Below are positions 45,449-58,513 of a DNA stretch of 64,000 nucleotides, one piece after another. The DNA comes from Cucumis sativus (lineage: Eukaryota > Streptophyta > Magnoliopsida > Cucurbitales > Cucurbitaceae). A program made the translations under genes and the position numbers. Every line of letters starts with the position of its first letter. Position 1 is the stretch's first letter. Location: positions 28,538,272-28,602,271 of the forward strand of contig NC_026659.2 in assembly GCF_000004075.3 (NCBI RefSeq), given 5' to 3'. Under the pieces are notes generated by a model. That model was not told the DNA's origin and did not search any database. It saw nothing but the letters and a program-made list of their open reading frames with translations.

Positions 45449-47184
45449 AAATAATAAATAAATAGAAGAAGAAGAAAATTAGGAATAGTTTGTTTAATTA
45501 TACAAGCTTAATTTGTTAGCGTTACACATTTACAAAGAGTGGCTTTCACGCATAGGGTACTGAATTATCCGTGCATGATCTTGTCAACATATGATGAGGC
45601 AACATTCGCTAACACATACTATTATATGCACACTTACACCTATAAATATGTAAGCGCGTTGTAAAGTATTAATACACCAAATTTCTCCAAAATAACCAAG
45701 ACTCTGCATACAAGAATGGAGTTCGACCTTAAAAACTCAGAATGACAGCTAAATTGATAGTGGCTAATAAGCCCTACGAGCCAAGAATATTTTGTACCTA
45801 TGACAGAATCTTGTTGATTTTGAAAACTAAATAATGATCCCCCTAGGGGAAGCAATTAATCAACAGCAAGGCCTCAAAAGTGACAAGTTATTCAATAGTA
45901 ATACACTGATATCTCGTTACCGTAGAAAACTTATAGATGCTGAAACACGCTGATTTCAAAGTGCTGATACTATTGGATAGTGATCACAGTAGGTATAGTG
46001 GGACAAGATCACAGCGGAATTCACTGTTCATTTCCATTAACTGTATTTTATCTTGCCATTCAAAGGTTTTCCCCTTCAGTTCTTTCATGCCTAAAAGGTT
46101 TTAAGTCGTGACTGTACATTCTAAACACAGGATTTCACTTTAATGAAACTTTACTACCAAAAAAGATGTTTACAATAATTATATCAGTTAATACTCAATG
46201 CATGCTCGTATGTTTTATTCAGCAGTTGCACTCAAAAGGCTTCGGATCTAAGAGTTTTACAACAAGTTTGTCACGTTTTACAGAAGAAATCAACAACAAT
46301 AGTATTCTATCTGACGTGAGATTGCAAATCTGAAGCGTCAGTTATCCTAATTCCAAGATATAGTGTAACGTAAGAGCTTCACTACAGTGACACACTAATC
46401 ATCTCCTAACTTCCGGCTCAGACAATTAAAAGATCAAGACTATCAGTAATGCCAAAGAGCTCAATCTACTGTTATTTATAGAAGTCTTAAGACAGTATAC
46501 ATTAATCAAATGAACATCCAAATTCTCGTTGCTGCACTCCAAAGGGAAAACTATTGCACTAGAGGTATGAATATCACTCTAACTTAACATTCGTGCAAAA
46601 TAATTTCGTTCGGAAAGCAAAAAAAATAATCAACGCAATCTACTATTCCACACCAAACAGTGAGAGTAGTTTGAATTTGTCCTCAATAGCAGAAGGCATT
46701 GAAATGAATCATTAAACCATAACTAGAGAATGTAAGAAAGAATCGAAACTCGATCACTTACCAGAGCAAGCGTAGGTTTCCGAAAATCAAAACGATTCTC
46801 TGAGTGCAACCGATCAACTTCATTACCTTCAATAAACTTCCGAGGAATCCTCTGAGGAGCGAACTTAAGCATCATTCCAAGCTTCAACTCTGCATCGCAT
46901 GACCAAGCTTTCTCACTCCTTTTCAAGAATACCGAAGTCATCAAACTCTCCAGGTAAAACGTAACAACGAATAGCTCGCAAAGCAAAACCAGCGAAAATG
47001 AAGAACGATCTCCAACTGAACGCGAACCAGTGGCGACTATGAGACCGGCCGAGGTTTGATCGAGAACGCGTAACAGGACGATCTGAGGACACATTGCCTT
47101 GTTCCTGATGCTGCTTGAGATTCCGCTTCGAAAGAGATCGTTCTCAGTACGATAAGAAGCCGATACCACCAGCACCGTCGTCAT

Positions 47185-48518
47185 CCGACGGTGGAAATGA
47201 TTCCTGCATCATAATGGAGATTGTACGAAATCTTCTTGTGGATGAAAATGGCGGGAAAGTGTGAAGGCGATAGTCCGAAGTTGAAGTTTGGTTGTTAGAG
47301 GGAAAAGAAAGAGAGAGAGAGTAGCGCCAAAGTGAAGAAGTGAAACTGATTCGTTCTTTTTTTGTTTCCTTTAGTTTGTTGAGTTCCGTTTCGCTTTTAT
47401 ACCCGTCTCGTAGCCGCGAAAGTTCTTGGAGTTATAAAATACAAAAATCAATCCAGAGTAGAGTGGTGCAAGTATTTACACTCAATTTTCCGTTATGGGA
47501 ATTAAAAGCCCTAAAACTCATACCACATTTAAATTAGACTTCCAAACTTATATAATAGAAGAAAATATAACAATTACGTGAGTATGAAGTCTAACTTTTA
47601 TAAATTTTAAAGTCCAATAATTTTAATATAAAAGTTGGAAGTTTGAAGTTTTGTAATTTGATTTTATCTCTATTGTTGTTTTTTAAAAACTTATCTAGAT
47701 CGTTCAATGATTTTTTCTAATGCAATTAAGTATTGAGACTTTGACAAAGTTGAACTATTAACTTTTGAAATATTAATTAAAAAATGTTGAATTATGTTCT
47801 AAAAATGATCACAAGAGTAAAATTATATAATATTTTTGGGAAAATGATAAAAATAACTTCTGAATAGGATATTGGTTGCAATTATACCGTCAAACTTTCA
47901 CAATAAAACATTGAACTCTCACACTCACATAATTGTATAAATGGTAATAATTATATAAGTTTGAGAGATTAGTTTTTACGATCATTATAAGTTCAAGAGC
48001 TCAATTATTATATTGAAAGTGTAGTATAATTGCAATTACACCTTATCAAATATTTTTCTCTACATCTGTTGGATAGCATTCGAATTCTTATAATTTTTTT
48101 TTTTTGTTTTTATAATTTCTCTATTCATACGATTAAGATATGTGAAAACTATAGGGAGGAATGAATAATAAACCATAATTAATTTTAAAAATAGAGTTGA
48201 ACTTTAAAGTTGAGATAACAAAAGGTTTAGATTAAATAAGTAACGAATAAATAAACATCTGAAATGATTTTCTCTACTATAACTTTCATCAGTTAATTTG
48301 CTAATTTGATAAGAAAGTGATGAAGAACTTACTCCCTCCAAATATTTTTACCAAGGTTACAATCATATGCCCACTGCCACTAATAGCAAAGTCTCACAAC
48401 AGAGTCATTTGCGTCATTTTCAAGAACAAAGGTTAGTAAATTAGAGTTTGGATTTCAATATCAAATACATCACTACAAAACACAACAAAAAAAAAAACGA
48501 GACCTATGTATCAATTCT
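47185..48518. other. Spacer between the glycosyltransferase relic and NPH3
   Basis: 47185 to about 47480 is a GC-richer promoter/5'UTR zone for the relic gene. The remainder is AT-rich with no gene; the right end is the 3'UTR of the NPH3 gene. Confidence 0.55.
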
Positions 48519-51414
48519 TTAGTTTGCTGATTTACCACTGTTGTGATGTTCTTTGTTGTTCATACGCGGAGACGTCGACGACATTTCATGATCTGGTTTC
48601 GAGTTTACGAGGAGCTTGGATGCTGCTTTCTGTTCAGAATTCTTGAACTTTATTCTTAAACCCAACTTCTTCAAGATCATGCTCCATCCACCCTTTGTTT
48701 TGACCAGCTTGTCCAGCTCTTCCTTCATGCTCAAGCACTCTTTCTCCAACTCCGACACACGCTCTTTCATGTTGATAGCAACAGCACGATTTTCAGTCGT
48801 GCAAGCATCGACATATGATGCTGCTGCTGCTGCATTGTTTGTACCACCAAGTACAGCCAAGTTGCCACTGATGTTTTGTGAATTCTCAATGTTGTCTGAG
48901 ACAAATAACCAACTCGCAACCGATGTTCGAAGTCGAAGTTGTTCGAAGAAGAGAACTTGGACGATTACACGTAGTGGCAGTCTTTCGTTTTGGGCAGCGT
49001 GGGTGCTTGCTTCCAATGACAACTTCTGGCAGTTCATAAGCCTGCAGATTTGTTCCCTTTCGGAGTCTGTTAGCCAGTGATGAGCCTGACAGTGTACAAG
49101 CAAAGCAATATTATGTAATTCACAAGTGTACAAGATGCAAGACAACAATAGTCTAAGGTTTCTTTTCACTTTAAAGTCGTAAACATAACAGACAGTAGAG
49201 AATTTTCTAATACTTGTAATGAATTTGATGTAGAAGATACCTTGAGGTAAATATCAATAGCACGGTAAATTCCATCGTCGAGTGGTCTCGCAAAATCAGG
49301 AATAGCTGCAGCTAGTGACTGAAACTTTGGTAACTTGAGATTAACATCAGGTGCAACTTCAGCAAGATATCCATCAATAAGATTAGCCACCATTGTCAAC
49401 GGAGTAACTGAATTGGACCCCATTAATTGTCCATCCTCAACTCTAGTCATAATGCAGTCGTTTCCATTTTGATCAAGTATCATAAAGTGATCAAGAATAC
49501 GCTGAATGCAGTCAATATCATACAACGTCTCGACCGAGTACCCCATGTTCGGTATCAGAAGATCTTCAAGAGCTGCTTGTTCTAATTGTGCCCCAATGCG
49601 TTTTTCAAGATTCTCCCTACATGAGAAGCTGGCATGTAAAATCACGCAGGTTCTCAGAAGCCTAATCAGGAACTTTGTTGGTGTCACATACTTTTGATGA
49701 GGAAGTAAGTCAACAATCTCTTCAAGAAGTCTCCTTTGATCTACTTCAGAGGAAGCCAAAACATTTGGTATCGGTGCGCAAAACGTTCCGTCGTCAATGC
49801 TTGCTTGCCTTCCCAACAGGGGAAGGTGCCTTCTAGCATAATGAATGAGAGAGCCAGCAATGATCTCAGGTTTCATGCCTCTTGATTCAACTTCCAAAAT
49901 CAGTCTTTTGTATAGAGGTAACCTCAGGAAGGACACATCTTCAAACCACCAATCTTCTCTTACTTTTCGTGATCTCGACGATACATGTATTCCGTTCCAA
50001 AACTCCGTGCCTTCCGATGTTTGCGTAGATTGAGGTACCGAGACAGGCCAGCTGAACAAACTGGGATCTGCACAAGCTTTCATTGCCAGTGAATTTATAC
50101 ATCTTGACACAATATGAAGCTCTTCAGCATAAGATAAAGTCTCTTCACAAGTTTCAAGAGCTTTGATCGAATCTGTCCAATTACCGAATACTTCGTTTAA
50201 GAAATTCTCGGATTGCATTATAAGATTTCCATTTCCATAATCCTCATTCATTCGAAGGTACTCCGCCGCACATCTCAGTTGGACTATATTGAGTGCAGTG
50301 AGCTCCATTTTAACACCATAACAAAATTTAGCTACAAGTAAGAAGGCTTTGGCTCCGCCAGGAATGTCATGAAGTTGCATAACATAATTTCTATCATCCT
50401 CTCTACAAAATTCTCCAATTAGTTGTTCTAATACTCCACTTCTGGATAGCAATGGAAACTGAAGAAAGCACAAGTATATGAAAGTGATGAACTGAAAGAT
50501 TTACAAAATGTAATATAACCAAAGATTTCAATATAAAGCCTTCCTAGATCAGAGGAAATGAAATGAAGGGAATTACAAAGGAATACAAAGGCAAATCCAA
50601 ACAAAAGTCATCAACTAATTATAAGAATTTGAAAAAATTGCGCACCTTGTGTAGATGAAAGAAGGTGTTCCCAACATCAATAACGACATCACTTGCAAGC
50701 CCAGATGAGCAAAACCTAGATCAGAGGGAGTTCATTTTGATAATTAGAAAGTCGACTTCGCCGATATACAACAAGAACCAAAATATGGCTAAATGAATGT
50801 ATGTGTGTGTATATAATAGACAACAAAGTCCACAATGATATCATTACAAATCTGAAGAGAACTCCAGAATTATAAACAGAAACACCTGATCTATTGCCTT
50901 CGAACATAATTTCAGTTGTTTGTTGTTTGTCCAATTGAAAGTTTTCTCCAACATTTACATAGAAAAACAGAACAATCCCATCAACCAAATATTGGAAATG
51001 TAGCTACATCATGAAAAAGAAGGCATGAACATAGAAATGTCTTAACAATGGAAGACATATCATTGATTCAGAATTCCCTCACATTGGGAAAAGCAAACAA
51101 AGTAACGTTTTAATCTTCTCAATAATGATTAACCTTCAGCAAATAACTCCCTACAACAAATGAGATGACACCCAAATTTTTCATATAAAATCAACCTTCA
51201 CAATACACTAAACTAGTGGCCTTTTTCAATCAACTAAACGCATGAACAAAAAATCAACCACACTCATTCCCATCCAAACAGGGAAATGAGACAACTCGTA
51301 ACCAAAACTGTAATCATAATCCATAGAGAATGAAAAAAAAGAAGTGGAAACAGACCAAGAATCCCCATCGAGGCGAAACACTTCCGCTTTAGATCCCAAC
51401 GTCAAAGACGCCAT
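48519..51414 (-). CDS. BTB/POZ-NPH3 family protein (At5g03250-like)
   Basis: Four exons on the minus strand: 51356-51414, 50646-50715, 49241-50458 and 48519-49085. They total 1914 nt and encode 637 residues. An N-terminal BTB domain (about 28-130) begins [20 protein letters not shown] and includes [18 protein letters not shown]. The NPH3 domain (about 200-480) starts [20 protein letters not shown] and contains [19 protein letters not shown] and [20 protein letters not shown]. Exon 4 adds [20 protein letters not shown] and [20 protein letters not shown], then a coiled coil ([20 protein letters not shown]) and a Ser/Asn-rich tail. Relatives act as substrate adaptors of CUL3 ubiquitin ligases or as plasma-membrane scaffolds in phototropic and auxin signalling. 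All splice sites are GT-AG. The specific role of this member is unknown. Confidence 0.94.
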
Positions 51415-52650
51415 GGAAGAAGAGTATCTCAAGCTCCACTGTCCAATGTCATAGAGAGAGAGTTTTACAACGATGATTAGACAGTGAAATTGACAGAAAT
51501 GGATGATGGGTTTTTGTAAAAATATGTATTTGATTTGATCTTTTGAGCTTCTGGGTGATGAAGAGCGATGGTCCGAGTCCAAAGGATGTATCTAGGAGAA
51601 AATTCAGTTCCTGCAGTTACACGAAAAAGGGAGTGTTTGGCAATTTGCAGTTACGTTTTGCATTTTTTCATTTTACGTTGGGATTTGGGGAGCACTTAAT
51701 TAACACTATAATACATGGAGAATTAATATCAATATTGGAATATGAACAAATTAATCTTATTATAATGTTCTACAGTGGCATCAATCTACGTCTATTGCGA
51801 TTTGTTTATGCATTGAGATTATAAAACTGAAAACCCATTTCCAGAAAATGTGAATAAATTCTTGTTTTCAAGGAAAATGTTTTGTTTATTTATGGAATAG
51901 CCATCGCCATAAATGTCGAGCTGATTTCTTTTAATCTCAAAGCAAACATGAAGCAAAGTGTAACACTTTGGAAAATGGAAACTTTTGTGGAGAAAATTGT
52001 TGTATAGTGATGAAATTAAAGTCGTTAGGAAGTGGGAAAAAATGGAAAAAAGAGAGGAAAAATTACAAAAACATTTTAAAAAAACAGCTAATAACACCTA
52101 TTTTTTGTATACAAAAGATCAGCAGATAGACGATTTCAAAGTCCTATTAAAAAGTTATTAACTTTTAGATTTACTATTTTTATAATTTAAAAAATATAGT
52201 AACTGAGATCATCAACTTTTTAGATAATATACAAAGAACTTTGGTTAGGTCGTAGGTGTAGTTTAAAACTAAAAGTGAATATATCTTAATAATAAATAAT
52301 ATGTACTATCTTTCTCTCATGGATCGATGATACTCACTTGATATTAAATAAAATTTTAAAAGTATAAGAATCTATTTTTCTGATAGATCATAATATTTTT
52401 TATGCAATAGAAGTCTAAGAATGATAGAGTTCCGTTACATTATAGATTTAACTATATTTACAATTTTAGTATTTAGCTAAATTAAGTGCAAAATAGAATA
52501 TTTCACCTCGGTCACACTTAGATACGTGTAAGCCCATTTAGCCCAAAATATGGAACCAGGCTCGGCCCATCAGGTGGAGTCTTGTAGAGTGTTAGTCTGT
52601 TGATGGAGGTCGTTGAAAATATTGGTCGAACCGTAGAAGACGAAGTCGCC
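51415..52650. other. Divergent promoter region between NPH3 and OST1
   Basis: About 1.2 kb separates the two divergent start codons. The ends (51415-51600 and 52500-52650) are GC-richer and probably contain the two 5'UTRs; the middle is AT-rich with no gene. Confidence 0.6.
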
Positions 52651-55600
52651 ATGGATACTCTGCTCAAACCTCGACTAGCCCTAGTCTTCTCGATCCTTGC
52701 TCATGTCTTCTTCCTCGCCTTCGCTTCTTCTCACGACCTTCAGATCCTCAACGCCGAGAAAAGAGTGAGATTTCAATCTCTCGTTTTCCACAATAATCTG
52801 CATTTCTTAATTGTTCGGTTTGAATTTTTATTTCGGTGGCGCCAATTTTCTTCTCTGCACTTTAGTCCGCTTGTGGATCCGACCTCTGTTGAAATTCAAA
52901 TTCAGAGGTAAAAAGAATTAAAGGGAAGTAGAGTGGAATGACATTTTCATTTGGGTGTTCAGATGTTTAGTGAATTTTTTGAATGATGATCTTGGAACCT
53001 CAGCTGTATGTCAATGTCAAGGCCGGGAATAATTTCGTAAATGCATGCTCGTATTATCTCACTACTATTATCTTCTTTTTGCTGTTAGTTTTCGATATGT
53101 TGAGCTGTGGCATTATTTTTGCAGATTGACTTGACTTCTCACATCGTGAAGGTTTTCCTTACATTAAAGGTACATTTTTTCTGTTGTTCTTATCTGAATG
53201 GAATAACCCCATAACCACCCTTGTCCTGTAAATTTCCAGATGCATCTTATTGTATTATTTTTCAATTCTTTCAAGGTGGAAAATACTGGAACGTTGCCAG
53301 CTTCAGAGGTTCTTCTTGCCTTTTCACCCACAGAATTTGATCGTCTGTCACTAGTAAAGGCTGCTATTGCTACTGGAAAAAAGAAGAAAAGATCTTATGT
53401 TCCCCTTGATGTAAAACCAATTGAGCTACTTGATGCACCTAATGGGGCTAAAGGTTTCTCTATATCTTTGCTCAATCCACTAAGTCCCGGGGCAACTGCA
53501 TCCTTTGAAATCCTTTATATATCTACTCACACTCTCAAACCTTTCCCAAAAGAGATTAGTCAATCTGAATCTCAGTTGGTCTTTTACCATGATACTGCAT
53601 TTATATTGTCACCCTATCATATTAAACAGCAGTCAACTTTTTTTAAGACCCCAAGCACGAAGGTTGAGTCATTTACGAAGTTGGAACCCACAAACCGTGT
53701 TGGGAAAGAAATTAGATATGGACCATATGAAGATCGCGCTCCTTATTCATTTTCGCCCATTCTTTTACATTTTGAGAATAATTATCCATTTTCTGTCGTT
53801 GAGGAACTTGTGCGTGAAGTAGAAATATCTCACTGGGGCAGCATTCAGATTACCGAGCATTACAAATTGGCCCATGCTGGTGCTCGACATAAGGGTGTTT
53901 TTTCAAGGTTAGAATTTTTATCCAATAGCATAGCACTTCAATGTTATTATCCTCTTGGAAGCTCCAATGTTATTATCCAATAGCATAATGTTATTATCCT
54001 TTTGGAGCGTTTATGGAAAAACATGGTAGCTTCTTGTTCTTCTTTCTAGCCAATAGCTACTTATCATAATGACAAAACAATCCTTCTAGTTTTTTGCATC
54101 AGATTGCTATATTCTATTATTGTTTGTAATGTTTCTTTTCTCAGGGTTGAATATCAATCTAAACCATCTATTAGTGGAGTTTCTTCATTCCGACATCTAC
54201 TTGCAAGATTACCCCCTAGAGTTCACTCTGTTTACTACCGAGATGAAATAGGAAATATATCATCATCACATCTGCGCAAAGATTTTCAGAAGGTGACCTC
54301 AACCATGCTATATTCCAAAACTTTCTTGCTGTAAAATGGATGGTGTTAGGAACTTATGTGTATATATTTATCTTATTGTTATTGCCATGTTACATTCCAT
54401 GTTTTGCTGTGGAGTTCGATGGGGAAGTTTTTTTTTTTAATTCCTTGCTAGGTCTTACTTGCCTCTTGAGGTCTTTCTTGTAGGTTGCCTCCATGTTTGG
54501 GCTGTTTTTTGTATGTCTTTACATTCTTTCATTTTTTTTCTCAATTGAAAGTTTAGTTATATATACATCTATATATTAGAAGAAAAATAACCATTTAAAA
54601 TTCAAGCGTAGCTAAATTGGTTAAGGTATACGTATATATATCATCTACCAAGAGGTTAAAGGTTCAAATTTCATCCCCAATATGTTGCTGAACCTTTTTC
54701 AGAATAGAATATGAGATTATTGTGCCTCATGATATGACTATGATAATTTATAGTTTCAATAATTAGGTGTTGGGGGAAAACGTTCAGTTATCAAGTGATT
54801 TTGTGTTCTATGATTTGACATAAGATATTGTGATTGAGAATAATGTTGGCTGGAATTCACCGTGGGTTGGTCTGGCAGTCATTACAACTAAAGAATAGAG
54901 ATTGGTTCAGTATAGTAAACATCAGAATTTCATAAGAAATGACAATATTTGAGCAGGACAGTGCTCCCTCTGACAAGTGCCATATTCCTATTTTCTAGAT
55001 GGAAATGGAGCAGGGAACCGAGGATTTGCATGCACCATTGACATTTTACATAATTTTATTTTCCAAGGAGCTTACAGATTGAAAAAATTATTATAATTCG
55101 TTTGAAATATCTTGGTTTGTTTGCCTATAAAATTAAACATGAAAGGTTTTTTGTTTTGCAGTCTGAACTTGAATTTGAACCACGGTATCCTTTGTTTGGT
55201 GGATGGAAAGCTACATTTGTCATTGGTTATGGGCTACCATTGCAAGACTTCCTTTTTGAATCCCCTGATGGCAGACGATACCTAAACTTTACTTTTGGTT
55301 GTCCTCTTGCTGAAACTGTGGTTGACAAGTTGACTTTGAAGGTTGGTCTAGCACTGAGATACTAGATTCTTCCTTTATCTGATTTCATTCTCGTGTTACT
55401 TGTACGATACATACTGTCTCGACTAAATGACTTTATCTGTTCCAGATTGTTTTACCAGAGGGATCCACAAGCCCTACTGCCATGGTTCCCTTTTTGGTGG
55501 AGCAGCACCTAGAGGTAAATGTTTCTAAAATTCTGTTACCCGGAACATGACTGAGAGTTTTATTTAGTATTGATTGGAAAAATATTACTTTCCATTGATT

Positions 55601-55970
55601 TACTACGCCGTTAAATCAACATTATTTTATCTCGATTTCCTCAGAAGAAGTACTCTTATCTGGATGTTGTGGGAAGGACTGTGGTTGTACTAGAAAAGAA
55701 AAATGTAGTCCCTGAACATAACTCTCACTTCCAGGTAAGCTGCAAAGTCTATTTGTTGGCAGCGTTTTCCCCCGATTGTACGGACCAGCTTGTGCTTTCT
55801 CCTTCCTTTTATTTAGAAGATTGTTTTTCTTCTTTTGGCAGGTCTATTACAGTTTCAACCCAATATTCATGTTGGCAGAGCCATTGATGTTGGTATCTGC
55901 ATTTTTCTTCTTTTTCATGGCTTGCGTGGCTTATTTACACCTTGATCTTTCCATTAGCAAGATGCAGTAA
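52651..55970 (+). CDS. OST1: Oligosaccharyltransferase subunit 1 (ribophorin I)
   Basis: Eight exons: 52651-52764, 53125-53169, 53276-53907, 54145-54292, 55162-55341, 55446-55514, 55645-55734 and 55842-55970. They total 1407 nt and encode 468 residues. An N-terminal signal peptide (LALVFSILAHVFFLAFASS, about 9-27) leads into the lumenal ribophorin domain: NAEKRIDLTSHIVKVFLTLK, LVFYHDTAFILSPYHIKQQ, KEIRYGPYEDRAPYSFSP, FEPRYPLFGGWKATFVIGY and DGRRYLNFTFGCPLAET. A single C-terminal membrane span (MLVSAFFFFFMACVAYLHL) and a short cytosolic tail follow. The protein is a non-catalytic subunit of the ER complex that moves the Glc3Man9GlcNAc2 glycan to Asn of nascent proteins. Two in-frame ATGs occur: 52603 would add 16 acidic residues before the signal peptide, so 52651 is preferred. 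Confidence 0.95.
54604..54690 (+). mobile_element. tRNA-derived SINE head or tRNA relic in OST1 intron 4
   Basis: An A-box-like TAGCTAAATTGGTTAAGG (54609-54626) and a B-box-like GGTTCAAATTT (54661-54671) have the spacing of an RNA polymerase III internal promoter. No cloverleaf with paired acceptor arms can be formed by eye, so it is a SINE head or decayed tRNA rather than a working tRNA gene. Confidence 0.6.
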
Positions 55971-57366
55971 TTTATCATATCCAACGCCAAAGGTCCGTTT
56001 GCACTACCTTTAAAGGCTATTTAAGTTTCATTAATAGGTGTTATTAGTTCTTTGCTGTTCGATTTTTATCGATTCAGTGAGCTTACTGATCAGTTCATAA
56101 TCTTTGATCAAAATATCAGAACTTGACTCTTACCAAACTAAAATAAAAAACATAATTAAAAGAAGAAAAGAAAATCTATGAACACTGCTACCTGATCTAT
56201 GGCAAGGTTTTCACTGTCACGATATTTAAGATTACTTTATGTCGAATGCTTATGATATCATCATTTGTTACAAGAAGATTAGGATTATGAAAAACTCCTT
56301 TAGAGCTTGTTCTTCATGATGTTTGACTATGATCAAAAGCACATTAGCAATACCATATTTAAGAGTAATCTCAAACTCGCTATTTTCTTACAGGAAAAGA
56401 TGGAAGATTGTGGGAAAATCATGGTATATTTGACTAATGATGAAGAAACATAACCCTTGTAGAAAATTTTGGATTCAATGGATCAGTCCTCAGGTTTTGC
56501 ATCGTTATATCAATGGGTTGGTTAGTTCATATCTACTCGGCCGAAAGCCCAAACATCTTACCACTATTAGGACTTCAATTCTCAGCAACTTTAACTCTCT
56601 CTGAAAAATGTCATTTGGACTTTAATTTAGGGTATACGAAATTTTCCATATATTTTTTATTATAAGTTCTCAAGAGTTTTTTTTTTCTCCATTAAAATTG
56701 AGAGAATAGATTTAATTTTAAAAAAATAAAAAGCAACGAACAAAATGGTCATCATAGGACTCTTATCATTTAATTTATTAGAAAAGTTCTAAAAAAAGAT
56801 ACTTCAAAAAATAATTTCATAGTTGAAGTTTTAGTATGTCCCCTTCATTTCTTCAGATGTTGTCTTTACTATAAAAGGTTTGATTGAATAAGATGGCCCA
56901 TGGGCCGACATGTAGTCCAAATTTGTTATTTAAAATCCACCGACATGTCGGTATAATCTCTCCTAGATTTTGTGTGGATTATTTGGTTGAATTCAATGTA
57001 CATATTTGCCTTCCTCGTGTCACTCACGTGTGTGTATATATATATATATATATAAGAAAATTAAAATTTGGTCATTAAATTCAACCTTTAAGATATTTTT
57101 GTCATAATTGATCCTAAAAAAAAAAAAGAGATAGTTAGCAATTATCAGCCTTGTTATAGTAATAAAAGGAAGAAAAACAAATAAATAAATGGAAGGACCA
57201 AACTAAACCAAATTTGAGGCTTTAAACTGAATGAAACCTTCAATTCATTTTAATGAATACAGACCATGTCAACTACCTTAGTTTCCAGTGTTATTTTGGG
57301 TCTTCCCCTTACCTACTAGGCTTTGCAGTTTCGACGTGGACGGAAATGTTAAGATCTATTGGTAGT

Positions 57367-57490
57367 TAAGGGTGTTCATAGAATATTTGAAAACTGAACT
57401 GATTGATAAACCAAACCGCAATCCAGTCTAAATTAATTGGTGTAAGAGCTTTTTTTCTCATTTTGTAGTTCACCGTGAACACACCCCTAC
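57367..57490. mobile_element. hAT-type MITE with 8-bp target-site duplication
   Basis: A 124-bp element with short terminal inverted repeats: the left end is TAAGGGTGTTCA, and the right end, reverse complemented, is GTAGGGGTGTGTTCA. It is flanked by TTGGTAGT (57359-57366) and TTGATAGT (57491-57498), an 8-bp duplication with one mismatch, the size made by hAT transposases. The interior contains AAACTGAACTGATTGATAAA and CCAAACCG, typical of plant hAT-like MITEs with an AGGGGTGTTCA terminus. It has no coding capacity. Confidence 0.75.
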
Positions 57491-58363
57491 TTGATAGTAA
57501 TATCAGGAAATTATTGATCACGATTGAAGATATATACTTTTAGAAAATTATAAAATAAAATTATTTAAAAAATATAACTCCAAATTAATTAATAAATACT
57601 TTACCCTTTTTAAACGAGTTTTAAATGATTATTATCTACACTAATTATTGCTAACATTTTGTTGCTTCTTTTTAATATTTCATACAAAGTTTCACCATAT
57701 AATCAAAATATCAATTCATGTCTGATAGATGAGTGAAAAATTTAGATGAAAACCATAAATTTAAACTATTGGGTGAGTGAAATGAATAATAAATGCTATT
57801 TGCATAAATTGATTAGCACTTAGAGGCTGAAAGGTTGAATATCTCAACAACCCTTTAAGAATCAAATCTCTTGTGATTGTAATGTGGCAATTAATTCACT
57901 TCTTCCTACTTCATTTTTGCATTCATTAACTTAACAATAATTAATTTTGTTTTTTCAAAAATCAAATGGTTTGTTGAAAATCTAAATTATGACTCAACTA
58001 GTGAACTAACCACCTCTTAAAAGAAGTTAGATATTTTATGAACTTCAACTATTATTAATAACATCCATAGGCTTTGGCTTCTTCCTCTTCAAACTCCATA
58101 TTTAAATACTTCTTCACAAATCACAACGTGGGGACGCTTTCCAATGACAACTTTGGTTTCTTTACCTTCCCCTATAAACAAACACATCAATAACGATCAT
58201 AATAATCAAATAACAAAACACTTAAAATACCATTTTGGCTCTTATAATATTCCCATTTTATGGTTGAAATTTAATTTAAATTTTCATTTTCTTAATCCTT
58301 AGTTGATTTAATTAAAAAAAATCAGATAAAAAATTATTAACACGGACTATTTTTAAATAAATT

Positions 58364-58513
58364 AAAATATTTATACACTATAACAATATTTTGGAATCTA
58401 TCAATGATAGAAACCGTTAAACTTCTATTACTGTCTACCAATGCAACTGATAAAAACATATAAGTGTCTATCAATAAAATATGTGAGATTTTGCTCTATG
58501 TTGTAAATATTTT
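58364..58513. mobile_element. Fold-back repeat (MITE-like), copy B
   Basis: About 150 bp. The left end AAAATATTTATACACTATAA is inverted at the right end, where the reverse complement starts CAAAATATTTACAACATAGA. The centre holds TCTATCAATGATAGA-type words. Same family as 28254-28366. Confidence 0.65.

Larger units (their letters stand above)
42649..47184 (-). pseudogene. Internally deleted glycosyltransferase-family-1-like gene (At4g01210 type)
   Basis: Recognisable exons on the minus strand: 46762-47184, 45324-45410 (then a disrupted part to about 45230), 45126-45229, 44917-44971, 43967-44155, 43426-43592, 42835-42974 and 42649-42699. They match, in order, a plant UDP-glycosyltransferase-like protein of over 1000 residues (At4g01210/At5g04480, from memory): ILRNIQKDSLSLFLITVMKN, GEACQMWQELGRH, FEGIIVDS, then a jump to KSDDVNAPQRLPL, DILCEIGGMFAIANKIDTIH, RRPWIGFQPWQADGRK, VIYFWAYLGV and YVDSIDAMFAGFF. 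About 600 residues including the donor-sugar-binding core are absent between FEGIIVDS and KSDDV, and the C-terminal exons are gone. About 94 bp interrupt exon 2, and the exon 3 donor reads GCGAGT instead of GTGAGT. From 45229 onward the joined exons still share one open frame. It may be transcribed, but it cannot encode a normal glycosyltransferase. Confidence 0.82.
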
